From positions 264,573-328,572 of the forward strand of contig NW_008708227.1 in NCBI RefSeq assembly GCF_000327385.1: DNA of 64,000 nucleotides. Reading direction: 5' to 3'. The stretch is from Lottia gigantea. Taxonomy: Eukaryota > Mollusca > Gastropoda > Lottiidae. This document shows positions 39,701-51,245 of this stretch, piece after piece; position 1 is the stretch's first letter, and each line of letters starts with the position of its first letter. A program made the translations under genes and the position numbers. The notes under the pieces are model-generated. The model was given only the letters and a program-made list of their open reading frames with translations. It searched no databases and was not told the DNA's origin.

Positions 39701-41617
39701 CTAACGACAGCCCTCTTGAAGGTTCGTTCAATTAAACCTTAAGACCTAACCTGATATACTGTCACAAAATGCCAGTGCTGGAAAAGGTAGAAATTTGATT
39801 GGTTAAAGCAGACGTCAACGGTAAAAAGGCTAATTTGACGAACATCAAGAGAGCTGTCGTAAGAGACTAACTGAAGTGGCTTTATTAAAAATGAAAGTTT
39901 ATAAAAAAAACAGAATGAAAGTTTGGTCTAATCTTAATTAGAGTATAAGTGGTACTAATGTAGTGAACAACAATACTACCTTTTATGTCCCAATTGAGTT
40001 TTTTATCCCACTGTTTTATTATTTGTTACAGGAAGTTGGGAGATGGGTTATTTTTAGAATGTTGTAGAAGTGTATCTAAGAAATATCCTGATATTGAATT
40101 TAATGATCTCATTATTGATAATGCTAGTATGCAGGTATATTATTATCTTGCTAAATGCTGAAAAACCTATATTGAACTTAATTTGGTGACAGGGGTTGAA
40201 AACTGACACCAAGCTCTCTGGCTTCTACATGAGGAGAATTTGAACTCACAGCACCTTATTGTCTAGCAGACGGCAACCCAACTGGATACCAACTGAGCTA
40301 TTCCATTGTCACTGGTTTGAAATGACCAAATAATGATTTGATCTTAAATTTTCTTTGAGTGGACATTTTCTGAGTGATATTAATGAATTTAACATTTCAA
40401 CAAAATCTGTGTAGTTTTTGCAATGATTGTGCACTATTGCTTTCATTTTGTAGATGGTGTCACGTCCAGAACAATTTGATGTGTTAGTCTCACCCAATTT
40501 ATATGGTAATGTATTAAGTAATATAGCAGTAGGACTGGTAGGTGGAGCAGGTCTAGTACCTGGTATGAACATTGGATCTGGTTATGCTGTTTTTGAAACT
40601 GTAAGTTTTTAATTTGTTTTTCAAATGTATTGTAAGTTTGCTAAAGTTGACAAATGGCCTGAAGAGACTTTTGAAAACAGTTAGCTTATAAAGGTTACAA
40701 CAGCTTAAATTAATAGTTCTGTTTTCATGAAATATTTTGGAAACCCTTGGTCACACAATTCTGAGATTTACTACAGATTTTCTTTTCATTATATGCCAAG
40801 TTTTCAGAGCACTGTCAGTTCAATGTTATATACTAATGACGTGTGTACAATTTATTTTCAGGGAACTAGAAACTCAGGAAGATCACTTACTGGCAAGAAT
40901 ATAGCTAATCCTGTAGGAATGTTACTAGCTGGCTGTGATATGTTAGATTATTTAAGGTAAATTGTCAAATATGATCGAGTCACAACGCGACCCTGTCCCC
41001 AATGAAAAAACAAACAAAAATGTACCAAACAGACTCACAGTTATGGCATTAGTTAAAACCTACAATATCTAGACTAAATTGAAGATAACACTTTGTAACT
41101 TGGCTATGCATGTAAACTGGCAAGACAAGAGCTAACAGTTGTGTTCTAATTGATTATTTCTGTTGTAGTCATCATCGTCATGCCACATTGATTCGTGAAT
41201 CAGTTCAGAATGTTCTTAGTGATAAAGGGGTAAGTTACTCTAAATTTGTTGCTGTTTATTATTATAAGGAGATATGGCATTCAATTTTAGTCTAAATTAA
41301 GATAAGAACAGCATTCCTTGATACTTTTGTGAAAAAAATTTTACTTAGAGCAACTTATCTATTAAGTTCAAATGTATGATGGTCATGGGAGTGACTAGAT
41401 TGATCTTATTGTATCAGTTTTTAGCAGTCACAAGTTGTCAAGAACACAGTTACAAATACCACAGTGAAGATACTATGTGGTTAATACTAAAAATGACAAG
41501 TTTTGTTTTTTCTATTCTAATTAGGTACAGACACCTGATATTGGTGGTCAAGCAACAACAGTAGAAGTCGTACAAGCTGTTATTGATGAGATCAAACCCA
41601 AAACTAAAAGCTGGTAG
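36741..41617 (+). CDS. IDH3G: Isocitrate dehydrogenase [NAD] subunit gamma, mitochondrial, 12 exons, 386 aa
   Basis: Regulatory subunit of the mitochondrial NAD-dependent isocitrate dehydrogenase (TCA cycle). Exons: 36741-36797, 37209-37280, 37493-37584, 37912-38027, 38280-38337, 38772-38904, 39275-39408, 40032-40134, 40454-40600, 40862-40956, 41169-41229, 41525-41617; every junction keeps phase. Residues 1-43 are basic and Ser-rich and end RNFHLST, typical of a matrix-targeting presequence. Then come [62 protein letters not shown] and [10 protein letters not shown], closer to human IDH3G than to IDH3[11 protein letters not shown] has Asn where catalytic alpha subunits carry the metal-binding Asp (NLYGDILSD), supporting a non-catalytic role. 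Confidence 0.96.
39614..39957. mobile_element. Foldback element in IDH3G intron 7
   Basis: About 344 bp. The ends are inverted copies (ATTAGACCAAACTTTC against GAAAGTTTGGTCTAAT, then ATAGCCACTTAAGTTAG against CTAACTGAAGTGGCTTTAT, and ACGACAGCCCTCTTGA against TCAAGAGAGCTGTCGT). Arms reach about 120 bp with scattered mismatches. No ORF; non-autonomous MITE. Confidence 0.8.
40180..40318 (-). mobile_element. tRNA-derived SINE, copy 2 (IDH3G intron 8)
   Basis: On the minus strand AATAGCTCAGTTGGTA is a clear A box and GAGTTCAAATTCTCC a B box, spaced as in a tRNA. GCCGTCTGCTAGAC and TTGGTGTCAG are shared with the copy at 19955-20090. The acceptor stem does not pair as an intact tRNA would. Confidence 0.75.
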
Positions 41618-42620
41618 GTATTTGATATCCAACACTGTTGACTACTGATTATTTAGTTCAAAACAATTGTTTTCCTTAATCTATGTTTTTATTTTAAAAA
41701 TGATGTACATTCGTTATTTTGTAATTTTTTTCAATAACCCTCTTGAAGGTATATTATGATAACTTGTGTGTCGGTCCTCTCAGACTTTTTTCAACACTCA
41801 AGAATCTTCAGTTTTAACAGATTAGGTATGGTAAAAAAATTAAAAAACTTTTGCACTTTCTGACAATGTCTATACATGTATTCAAAAACGAATTGACTCC
41901 TGTGACCTTCCACAATGTAAATGTTGTAGCTCCTTTTGTTTTCTAGCAATTTTATTTCTTATGAAATTGCTGAAAGTTTCTTGTTGTACAAAGTGCCAAT
42001 TGGGACATGATCCACTATCTTTTTAGTATGCAAGATTGAAACTATTAAGATTATTGTTTTAATCCTTAAGGGATATGTTACATAGACCAGTAAATACTAT
42101 GTTCAAATAAATCTTCCTTACTGGAGTACAGTAGTAAGTAGAGGTGTGTTGAGTTGCTTCTAATGGGCATGGCTGTACCATTATAAAACATCAAATCATT
42201 GATCATTTAGATTTAACTTCTGTTAAGGTGATAATGTTTTCAACTTGCATAAACTAAACGTAATGTGCTATCAATGAAAAGAATAACAGTTTAATGTGGA
42301 AGAAAGTGAATGTGACTAAGAACTCGGTTGTTAAATAAGATTATAACTACCTTACTGTTTTGATAAAGTAAAGTTTAAGTGCATTTTATTTTCATCATAA
42401 ACATATTGTCACTGATTTGTGTTTTGGAATGTCTAATTTGCATGGGTATTGAGTGAGAAATCTTGGATTGATAATTAACATCACCAATCATCACAACATT
42501 TCAAACTGCTGATACTTCACCAGGGCAGCTTGTTTTTGAAGCATATATATATGATAGGATTTCATATAGCAAGAGAACTCACCGAACAGGAGTGAGAAAC
42601 CAACAGGAATTTCAAATTTA
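41618..42620. other. Downstream of IDH3G; nothing supported
   Basis: AT-rich, no coding signal. Probably includes the IDH3G 3' UTR, but no single poly(A) signal stands out. Confidence 0.4.
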
Positions 42621-43895
42621 ATCTCATATAANNNNNNNNNNNNNNNNNNNNNNNNNNNNNNNNNNNNNNNNNNNNNNNNNNATAGTAATCATCCTGTCAC
42701 TTATCTCATATTAATCATTCTGTCACTTATCTCATATTAATCATTCTGTCACTTATCTCATATTTATCATTTAATCTCATATTAATCATCCTGTCACTTA
42801 TCTCATATTAATCATTCTGTCACTTATCTCATATTAATCATTCTGTCACTTATCTCATATTTATCATTTAATCTCATATTTATCATTTAATCTCATATTA
42901 ATCATTCTGTCACTTATCTCATATTTATCATTTAATCTCATATTAATCATTCTGTCACTTATCCCATATTTATCATTTAATCTGATATTAATCATTCTTT
43001 CACTTATCTCATATTAATCATTCTGTCACTTATCTCATAGTTATCATTTAATCTCATATTAATCATTCTTTCACTTATCTCATATTTATCATTTAATCTC
43101 ATATTAATGATTCTGTCACTTATTTCATATTTATCATTTAATCTCATATTAATAATTCTGTCACTTATTTCAAATTAATCATTCTGTCACTTATCTCATA
43201 TTAATCATTCTGTCACTTATCTCATATTAATCATTCTGTCACTTATTTCATATTTATCATTTAATCTCATATTAATATTTCTGTCACTTATTTCATATTT
43301 ATCATTTAATCTCATATTAATCATTCTTTCACTTATCTCATATTTATCATTCTGTCACTTATCTCATATTTATCATTTAATCTCATATTAATCATTCTTT
43401 CACTAATCTCATATTAATCATTCTGTCATTTATCTCATATTATTCATTCTGTCACTTATCTCATATTAATCATTCTGTCACTTATCTCATATTAATAATT
43501 CTGTCACTTATTCATATTTTATCATTTAATCTCATATTTATCATTTAATCTCATATTAATCATCCTGTCACTTATCTCATATTAATCATTCTGTCACTTA
43601 TCTCATATTAATCATTCTGTCACTTATCTCATATTAATCATTCTGTCACTTATTTATATTTATCATTTAATCTCATATTAATCATTCTTTCACTTATCTC
43701 ATATTTATCATTTAATCTCATATTAATAATTCTGTCACTTATCTCATATTAATCATTCTGTCACTTATCTCATATTAATCATTCTGTCACTTATCTCATA
43801 TTAATCTTCTGTCACTAATCTCATATTTATCATTTAATTTCATATTAATAATTATGTCACTTATCTCATATTTATTCTTCAATCTCATATTTATC
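42621..43895. repeat. Composite 26-bp / 19-bp satellite
   Basis: Two related units alternate: a 26-bp unit (TTAATCATTCTGTCACTTAT plus CTCATA) and a 19-bp unit (TTTATCATTTAATCTCATA). The short unit looks like a deletion derivative of the long one. Order is irregular, with runs of each. The array is interrupted by an assembly gap, so its true length is unknown. Confidence 0.95.
42632..42681. other. Assembly gap (50 N)
   Basis: A run of exactly 50 N inside the satellite, most likely a fixed-size placeholder where the array could not be assembled. Confidence 0.99.
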
Positions 43896-44501
43896 ATTTG
43901 ATCATATTGATTGGTTTACACATATTTATCACTTTGACACATATTCTTCATTATATTTCTAAAAGCATCATTGTCATCATTCATCATTAAATGAAATCAT
44001 CGCTAGAACTATCCTATGATCATGTTGAATGCTATATTATTACAGGATGTAATGTTGTATGTTGGGTGAGTTTTTAGTAGATAATAATCACATAGTTGCA
44101 TGTTTACTGGTACTATTGGTGTAATGTAGACTTTAAAGGGATCTTTTCTACACTTAACTTGAGCCACTGATAACTGATTGTGATTTGACTTTTTTCTTAT
44201 TTTATTTGGTGCATGGTACGCATCACAAATTGTTGCATTTACTTCCTGCTCAAATACTTGAGCATGATTATGAGAAATGATCCCTTGTAATATGTGGTAT
44301 GAATGTATTTATATCTAATTATATATGGGTTATATTATAATATATAATACTTCTTAAAGGAATACTACCTCCTGAATGAATGAACATAAAATTTCAAAAT
44401 AGTATAGTCCAATTGGTCAATCGTGATTACAGTAAACTCAAAATAAAGAAATGGATGTATGAATCTAATTGAGAAATCTAAGAATACATGAGGCAGGGCT
44501 G
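43896..44501. other. Intergenic; nothing supported
   Basis: AT-rich DNA between the satellite and a MITE; no gene, RNA or repeat recognised. Confidence 0.4.
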
Positions 44502-44832
44502 TTAAAGATGGGTTCCCTTATTTTCATTTATATGAATAGAAAGTAGAGGTATTCTAATGACTTGGGAAAATACCAGTTTATCTCATGTGTCCATGATTAA
44601 TTCATAATCAGCTAAATTAGAAGAGAATTACCAACAGAATTCCAATCAAGAAAGGTCAAAAAGTATTTTTTTGTTCATCCAGACTGTACATACAAGGACA
44701 TTTATGATTGGTCAAAACTCTTGTGCAATAAGAACTAATAAGATTAAGAATACATGATAATTCAATAGAAACACCAATTATTCAAATAGTTTGCTTAATT
44801 TGAGACTGAAAAATAAGGAAACCCATCTTTAA
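44502..44832 (+). mobile_element. TTAA-flanked MITE, copy 2 (best preserved)
   Basis: 331 bp including TTAA at both edges, with ends TTAAAGATGGGTTCCC and GGAAACCCATCTTTAA as inverted repeats. Matches copies 1 and 3 in reverse orientation. No ORF. Confidence 0.85.
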
Positions 44833-47321
44833 TTTGGCTATATTTTCCAAACATGCTTTGGACAATGATTGAAAAATAGCCCTGTCGTGGGGCATTCTCT
44901 TTAAGATAATAAATGATATAATAATAATCTGATACTAATAATTTATTCTCTGTCTCGATATGATCTAAAAGATGTCTAACCAGGGTTGGGAATATTCAAG
45001 GAATAAAAGGCAAATAATTAGAATACTCTAAGAGCGCATTTGAAAGATTTCAAAGTGATTTTATGATGTTCTTAGCAACAGAAATAAATGCTTCCAGTAT
45101 GAAGATCGAAAATCAGGCTTGTTTGGTAGAGAGCACTACCTATGGTTTGGGTAAAATTCAATATTTGTGGATGCAAAGGTAATTTGAACATCATAAGAGG
45201 TGATGCTAGCATTGTGGCTAATTGCTTGAAAATGTATTACTGATAATACTTATTGACACTGTAGATGGACTACTAATAATGAATGTTGGGTATTATACTT
45301 TATTAAGTAAGAATTTTTCAGGAATTTGGTTTCTGACACTTGCATGCTAAAACTTTTGCACACTAATGTAATATGTATACATGTATATGGTATTAATTTG
45401 CTTATCAATGTATATAATAGGATATCGTTTCTACAACTGTCCTATTAGGAGCATCAAATTAAACCCCTGATATTCATTATGTATTTTTCATGGTAACTGC
45501 AAAAGATTGATTAAGATTAATTGGTATATCAATTATAACTAATTAACCCTTTGCAAACTAATGATTATCGTTTTGTTATCAAACTTTTTTCTTGCATCGA
45601 GGGAGATTTGCATGGGACCTCACTGTTTTGAAAACAATTGTCCTAAAAGCTCTTAATTTTAAAGACTTAATGTAAATGCATGTCTTAACGGTACAGATGC
45701 GCCATTTTGGAGGGTTGATTTGAGTCTTGAATATTGTTAGTAATCTTCAGAAGTACTCGAAATGTACGAAAACCATTTCATTTCTTCAAAAATATCTCAA
45801 ACTAATAATTTCTCTTCCTATTTCTATAGATGTCTTTTCTATATATTATACACGTGGATTTGAAGGCTCAAGTTGATTGGCTTTTCAAAAAAATAAATCC
45901 CGTTTCTGATTGGCAAAAAAATTGCCTGTATTCCACTGTCATGTATTATACGCCGATTTTTACCCCAAAAGGGTCCTATAAAGAAAGGATAATAATATTT
46001 AAAATCTTATCTGGTCTCATAGCCAAAGTTAAAATTGTAGAAATTATCAAATTTTCCACTAATTTTGATAATATTTTTTTTTTCAGAAGAGTAAATCAAA
46101 AAGGAAGCCCATGAGCAGATGTTAACAATGTTTCTACAATGTTTATGTAGTTATTACTAAAAAAAATAATTTGATTGTTTATTTATTTGAAAGTATTTTA
46201 TGCTTAAGATAGTGGATTAAGTTGAACCAAGATATATCTATTCATATCAGGACATAATCCAAAACCATCTAAGATGTCTGCTTTTGTCTGTGATCTGTTA
46301 AGATTAAACATGCCAAGTTTCAATGACTCCCAAATAATTTTACCCTTGTGGATATATTTTATTAAGACATATTGCAATGTTCATAGAGAAAATTTGACAT
46401 GAATCAGAATTAGATCAATTTTGATATTTTTGCTTCAAAAGTCTGAATTGATATGTACAAATTTAAAAGTATGCGTCTTTTAGTTATATTTTCGAAAGAA
46501 GATGATCGACTTGTCTGACAGAACTGAAAATTTTTGTTCACACCAGATTTTAAATCAACTCAAATTAAAACCAAACGGTTTTTCAAAGGATTTTGAACTC
46601 ATAGTATATCAGTCTCTGATGTCAACTGTTTGCGGTTATATCTTGGTGGTCTTACCATGTGTATGAATATGTCTAACTGACTTAATTATTTCGCCATTTA
46701 TCGCCACAAAAGAAAGGAATCTCTTAATGATAGATTTATTCTGCTCAAAATAGTATTTGATGAACTTAAATATTGAAGAGAATGTCCAGAATGATATATG
46801 TACTATTCTTGACTATAATTCTAGAATTGAAACATACCGTAATATTGCGAATAAACTGCCCAGACATGTATAAGGCGCACAGGTGTTATTCTAGACATAC
46901 TATTTAATAGTAAGCCCTTATTTGTTGTCATTTGTGTTGTATATTTATTTTGTTATTTAAATAAATGATAAACTGTTGTATTTTGTTGATAAAGAAACTG
47001 AGTTTCTCATCATAGCCACAGAAAACTGCAATATTTTCGAGCACAACTGTGTCTCGCCACTCAATAGTTTACAGTTATCATGCTGACTCGGTTCCTGTTT
47101 GTTATCAGTGGTTGCATTCTAAAGTCAACAGGGATCGCATTTCGAAATTATGAAGAAAGACCACCGAGTATTGTTTTAGTGGCATCTATCATAAATAGTT
47201 GTTACACCCAGGTATGCAGTGAAAACTTAGATATACAGAGTTTTGCCGACAGTCTTATTAAATAACAAAATAGGCAATTGATTTTCATGTTGTTATTTTA
47301 TTGGAAGAGGTCTCATCACAA
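44833..47321. other. Intergenic DNA with a dispersed repeat
   Basis: No supported gene. ORFs at 45830-46114 and 47080-47265 have no protein features; the first lies in a dispersed repeat. The remainder is AT-rich without recognisable structure. Confidence 0.45.
45690..45970 (+). repeat. Dispersed repeat, copy 1
   Basis: Shares with 56160-56365 the order GCGCCATTTTGG, AGGTTGATTT-like, GTACGAAAAYC, then a CTGATTGGC(TT/AA) segment and TTTCTGA. Similarity is patchy (old). Boundaries are not defined. Confidence 0.5.
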
Positions 47322-47965
47322 TTATCCGTAAATATTGCCACTACTGCTCCATCCCGAACTATGACTGCTTCCAGAACTACCATAATAACCATTGCTGCTA
47401 CTGGAAGAATGACTCCATCCACCACCTCGGCTGATAGATCCCTGACCTGACACACTATTGGACCATCCTGAACCCCCTAACCATCTCTTGAACAATGGAG
47501 TTTCTGAAATGTACGTAAAATAAGCAATGTTCTTTTCTCCTCAATATTTGGCGAAAATATTATTCGACTTATCCATATTCGACAACTGTATGACGCAGCT
47601 TTCTAATTTTAAATCGTGGACCTCTACGACATTTTTCTCTAGTAACTTATTACTTTTGATATATCACCCGACCTAGTAAGTCTGTGTACTATAATATGCT
47701 ATATTTGAAGCTCCTGTATTTCCGTACCAGTTTTACAAATACGCACCAGCAACGATAAATATAAGTTCTTTTAATTAACAAAAATCGTACCTAAAGACCT
47801 AGCTGTTGTTTTTGGAATAATCAGTAGTAAAACCACAACTGGAATGCAGAAAAGGATATTCATGCTTTCAGGAATGTAAGCTACTGGCTGCATCTGTGAG
47901 AATTGGCCAATCGCTGAATAAAGAAACCTGATGACTGAAAAATCGCTGTTGAACCCGTCGAACAT
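47322..47965 (-). CDS. Small single-pass membrane protein with Gly/Ser-rich tail, 118 aa, two exons
   Basis: Not recognised. Exon 1 is 47791-47965 and exon 2 is 47322-47503; the donor TTTAG/GTACG and acceptor ATTTCAG/AAAC join in phase (175 + 182 nt). Residues 1-34 are a polar/aromatic N-terminus (FSVIRFLYSAIGQFSQMQPV), about 36-51 form a hydrophobic membrane segment (MNILFCIPVVVLLLIIPK), 52-66 are basic (KTTARSLETPLFKRW), and 67-118 are almost entirely Gly, Ser, Trp, Asn and Tyr (GYYGSSGSSHSSGWSSSG). With the basic side after the helix, an N-out/C-in orientation is possible. AATAAA lies about 20 bp past the stop on the minus strand (near 47297), supporting a real 3' end. Confidence 0.75.
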
Positions 47966-49449
47966 ATTTTATACTAAGAAACAACATATTTGTTTCCTCG
48001 TCGATGTAAGCGATCAAAATCAGCGAGTATTTGATTGATGATTGCTGTTGTATAATTTAAGATTTACTTTGCCCATGTCGACTATAAGGGATTCGAGCCT
48101 CTTAAAAAAGTAAAATTTTCACTTCGTAAGAAAACTGACCTGTAACTAGAAGTTTGATCCCCATCATGAACGAACTCTGTACCATAATAACAAAATGCTG
48201 ACCGACTGGATTCAGATTTTTAATTTAAACGTCACTTTTTTAGATCTTAATCTATTTTAACTGACGTGTCATTTAATTTGACAACATATCTGATAACTAT
48301 GACAATCATTAAATTTTTAAATGACAATTCCGTGGTAAATAAATTCAGATGACATTGAGTTGTTCATCTTATTTTTAAGCACTTTGTTGGGCTACTGGTT
48401 AATGAGGGTAAAATGTTATAGCTTCATTAGCCTTCTCTTTTTCATTTCCTGATTGGTTGGTAGACGACAAATTAACGTTCGCTTCTACCTGATACTGATA
48501 TTGCAAATTCCACCTGATGCTGATATCGCAAACCAGGTAGTTGTTGGTTCCATTTCCAACTGCCAAATGATATTAAACGTTAATAGTGCTTGTCAGTCTC
48601 TTCGACCTGCATCATCGAGAGTTGCAGGACACTTCCATTAATGACTTTCAGCTTCGTGAAAGAACAAAATTCAATATTTACAGCAATATTGAAATTATTT
48701 CTAGTTTGAAGTTTGATTAATAATATCTTTTTATGATAATTACTATTCATAAACATCTTCCAAGAAATGTGCCCTCTAGAATGTTTAGAATTTAAACAAT
48801 CGAACGTTTTGTTAAAATTAAGACTATTTTGATTTTCGATGAAATTCAGCGTGGAACATTGGCAAAATAACAAAAAAATAATTCTTCTTATTTACGGGCT
48901 TATATGGGCGGCTCAATGTACGGTTTTCTGAGACCGTTAGATTGTTTTTATGGTTTTGTTTTTAGTCAGTCTAGTAATTAAATCGAACCATCTGCCTCTA
49001 TTCCTGACTCTGGTTGCTATTTTGAAAGATGTCGGTTGGTGAGAGACGGAAAAACTAGGCCCTATTTTATGGATTTTTTCCGCACCTTCCAAGGTCCGCC
49101 AAATCCAGATATATTCGGAAAGATGCAGTTTGTAGTTCAGTCATACCATCATTACCCTCCTACTACATCTGCAGTTTCATCGAATTTTTTTGTAACGAAA
49201 CTAATTTCTCGTCGACAATTCAAAACTTCGTGCGCAGCCAAAAGTGTCACGTTATACTATAACAAAACGAAAGTTACGGTGATTCCCAACACTAATTTAC
49301 AATCACCGTAAAGTTAATTTGATATTATATTAGAAAAAAAGCATCTTCAGAGGCGTGGAAAATTATCATAAATAGCCGATAACTGTCAAAATATCTAACA
49401 TGGGCTGGAATAGTCAGATGTTTTGGATTATCAAGGAATAAATCATATT

Positions 49450-49600
49450 GTGATAAAGCATATTTTGCAATTAGTGATCATCATACACTACTTTTTGTGG
49501 AATTGCAGAAATCACAGACGTCTCACTGAAAATTGGAATCGCGCAAGTGTGTCCCCGAAACAAATGACGAATTTAGATAACCTCTTTACAATCCCTTTAA
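49450..49600. mobile_element. TGTATCGGGGACA-type MITE, right half
   Basis: Contains GCAATTAGTGATCATCAT, GTGGAATTGCAGAAATCACA, GTGTCCCCGAA and the outer end CTCTTTACAATCCCTTTAA found in other copies. The left half is absent. Confidence 0.65.
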
Positions 49601-51057
49601 TCGGTATATTATTTTTCAAGTCCCAATGCACTCTCTCTGAATTGAGTGACAAAAACAAGGTTATCGACTGATGAAGATTGTGTTTATATAAGATCTCCTA
49701 GATTGATTGAAATCAAAAAAGAAAAAACGAGAAAAAAAGTTAATTCCACTTTCCTAGTGAAATTTACAAGATTGTATGGTGTTGTCCATCTTTATTGGTC
49801 GAATTATTAACAGCAAGTAGGGCGTAAACCTCAATTTCATTTAATGTTAGTTAGTGTTTATTAAAACTCTGCCTTTTGTTCTATGCAACCTCGGATGATA
49901 TCAAGCACCTGATGGCGAACGCCACCATCCATCTATCAACATTTTCCCCTGCATTTTGATATACATATATATACATAAATAACCCATTCTAAAAATCGAT
50001 CTAATTCCTAACGTTTATTATCTTAACAACCTAGAGATATGGAATTGTAAAGTGTTATTCCTGTTAGTTTTATCTATGCATTGATATAGATCAAATATAG
50101 ATATTTTTATTCATGAATGCCTTAAAGTCAAGACAAATAGGATAACATTAAAGAATGTTGACACTATGACGCTACACAATTTAGATGTAAGATAATACTT
50201 AGTGATGTGTCTAAATTATATTGAATAAGATCGCAATTAAATGATAGTTAGCAAAACTCAAACGGCCTATCGTGACAGTAACTCTAGCGCTCTGCAACAT
50301 ATCACTGTTGAATTGCAGTCATAGTTTGCCGGAACTATGCCAATATTGTCACGTAATCACGTGCTTCTTGTAAATCTACATTAGAGGCTGGTCGTCCGGG
50401 ACTACAAATGTTCGTAAACAAAGTCAATAAAAACAAAACATTTGTAAGATATGGATTCAAAATGATAATAAAATGTATCATTAGATAACCATTAGTATAG
50501 TCACAATATAACATTAAATGCATAAGTAAGAGTCGGGTTTATTCCCCAAAGACTCTAAATTTAAGGACTATATTTAGGTCGCAACATTACAAATCATTGC
50601 ATTATACCAGAAGTAAAGAGTCTCGCTCAAGAAGACGTAACGAAATCCACCTTTCATTTCCGAGACAGATTCAGCTTTACGGAAACTACCACTGTCTATA
50701 AACTATGCACCTAAACTGAACCTGAAACAGTCTGTGAATGCAGAAATCTGAACACAGGCAAATTGGTTGGAGGGCAATATGTAGTATAAGGCAAATTCGT
50801 CACAAAGTAACCAGTGGCTCAACAATCAAAGGAACTGGTTGAACTAAGTCCACGAAGTCCCAACCAGAAAGATATAATAAATATAATAAAACAAGGAAAC
50901 CAGCAATAAATAAATGAGTGAAATAGCATTAGCTACAGACTGAATATTCTATTAACAGGCATTAAATTGAGTTATAGAGATCATATATTTAATTCCCTGG
51001 GGAGGGGCACCAACCCACTCAAGTCAACGGGCTCCCACTATAGTTGAGCGACTGAAA

Positions 51058-51245
51058 ACAAAACGTGGCCATCCATATTGATCACTTTGCAACAAGTATG
51101 TCACATTGGTCACAATTATTTGTCACGATGTAGATTGATCACAAAATAAATTTTTCATATTGGATATTCGAGACACGGTACATTGGTCACATCGCAAATC
51201 GGTCAAAAGGTAAATTGGTCCGATAGTATAATGGTCACAATACCA
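51058..51245. repeat. Degenerate short-period repeat (ATTGGTCAC motif)
   Basis: ATTGGTCAC or one-base variants (ATTGATCAC, ATCGGTCAA, ATTGGTCCG, AATGGTCAC) recur about every 20-30 bp across 190 bp. Very degenerate. Confidence 0.45.

Noticed and set aside
40180-40318. Functional tRNA gene
   Set aside because: A and B boxes are present, but the acceptor stem does not pair and there is a shared non-tRNA tail; it is a SINE.
45830-46114. 94-aa ORF
   Set aside because: Falls in a dispersed repeat whose other copy at 56160 does not keep the frame.
46807-46900. Short segment resembling widespread invertebrate element ends (CCGTAATATTGCGAATAAAC)
   Set aside because: Too short and without a second copy in the window, so it cannot be supported as an element here.
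49036-49311. 91-aa ORF beginning MVRDGKTRPYFMDFF
   Set aside because: Somewhat protein-like, but isolated, with no recognised motif, splice partner or 3' signal. Kept only as a note in the intergenic entry.
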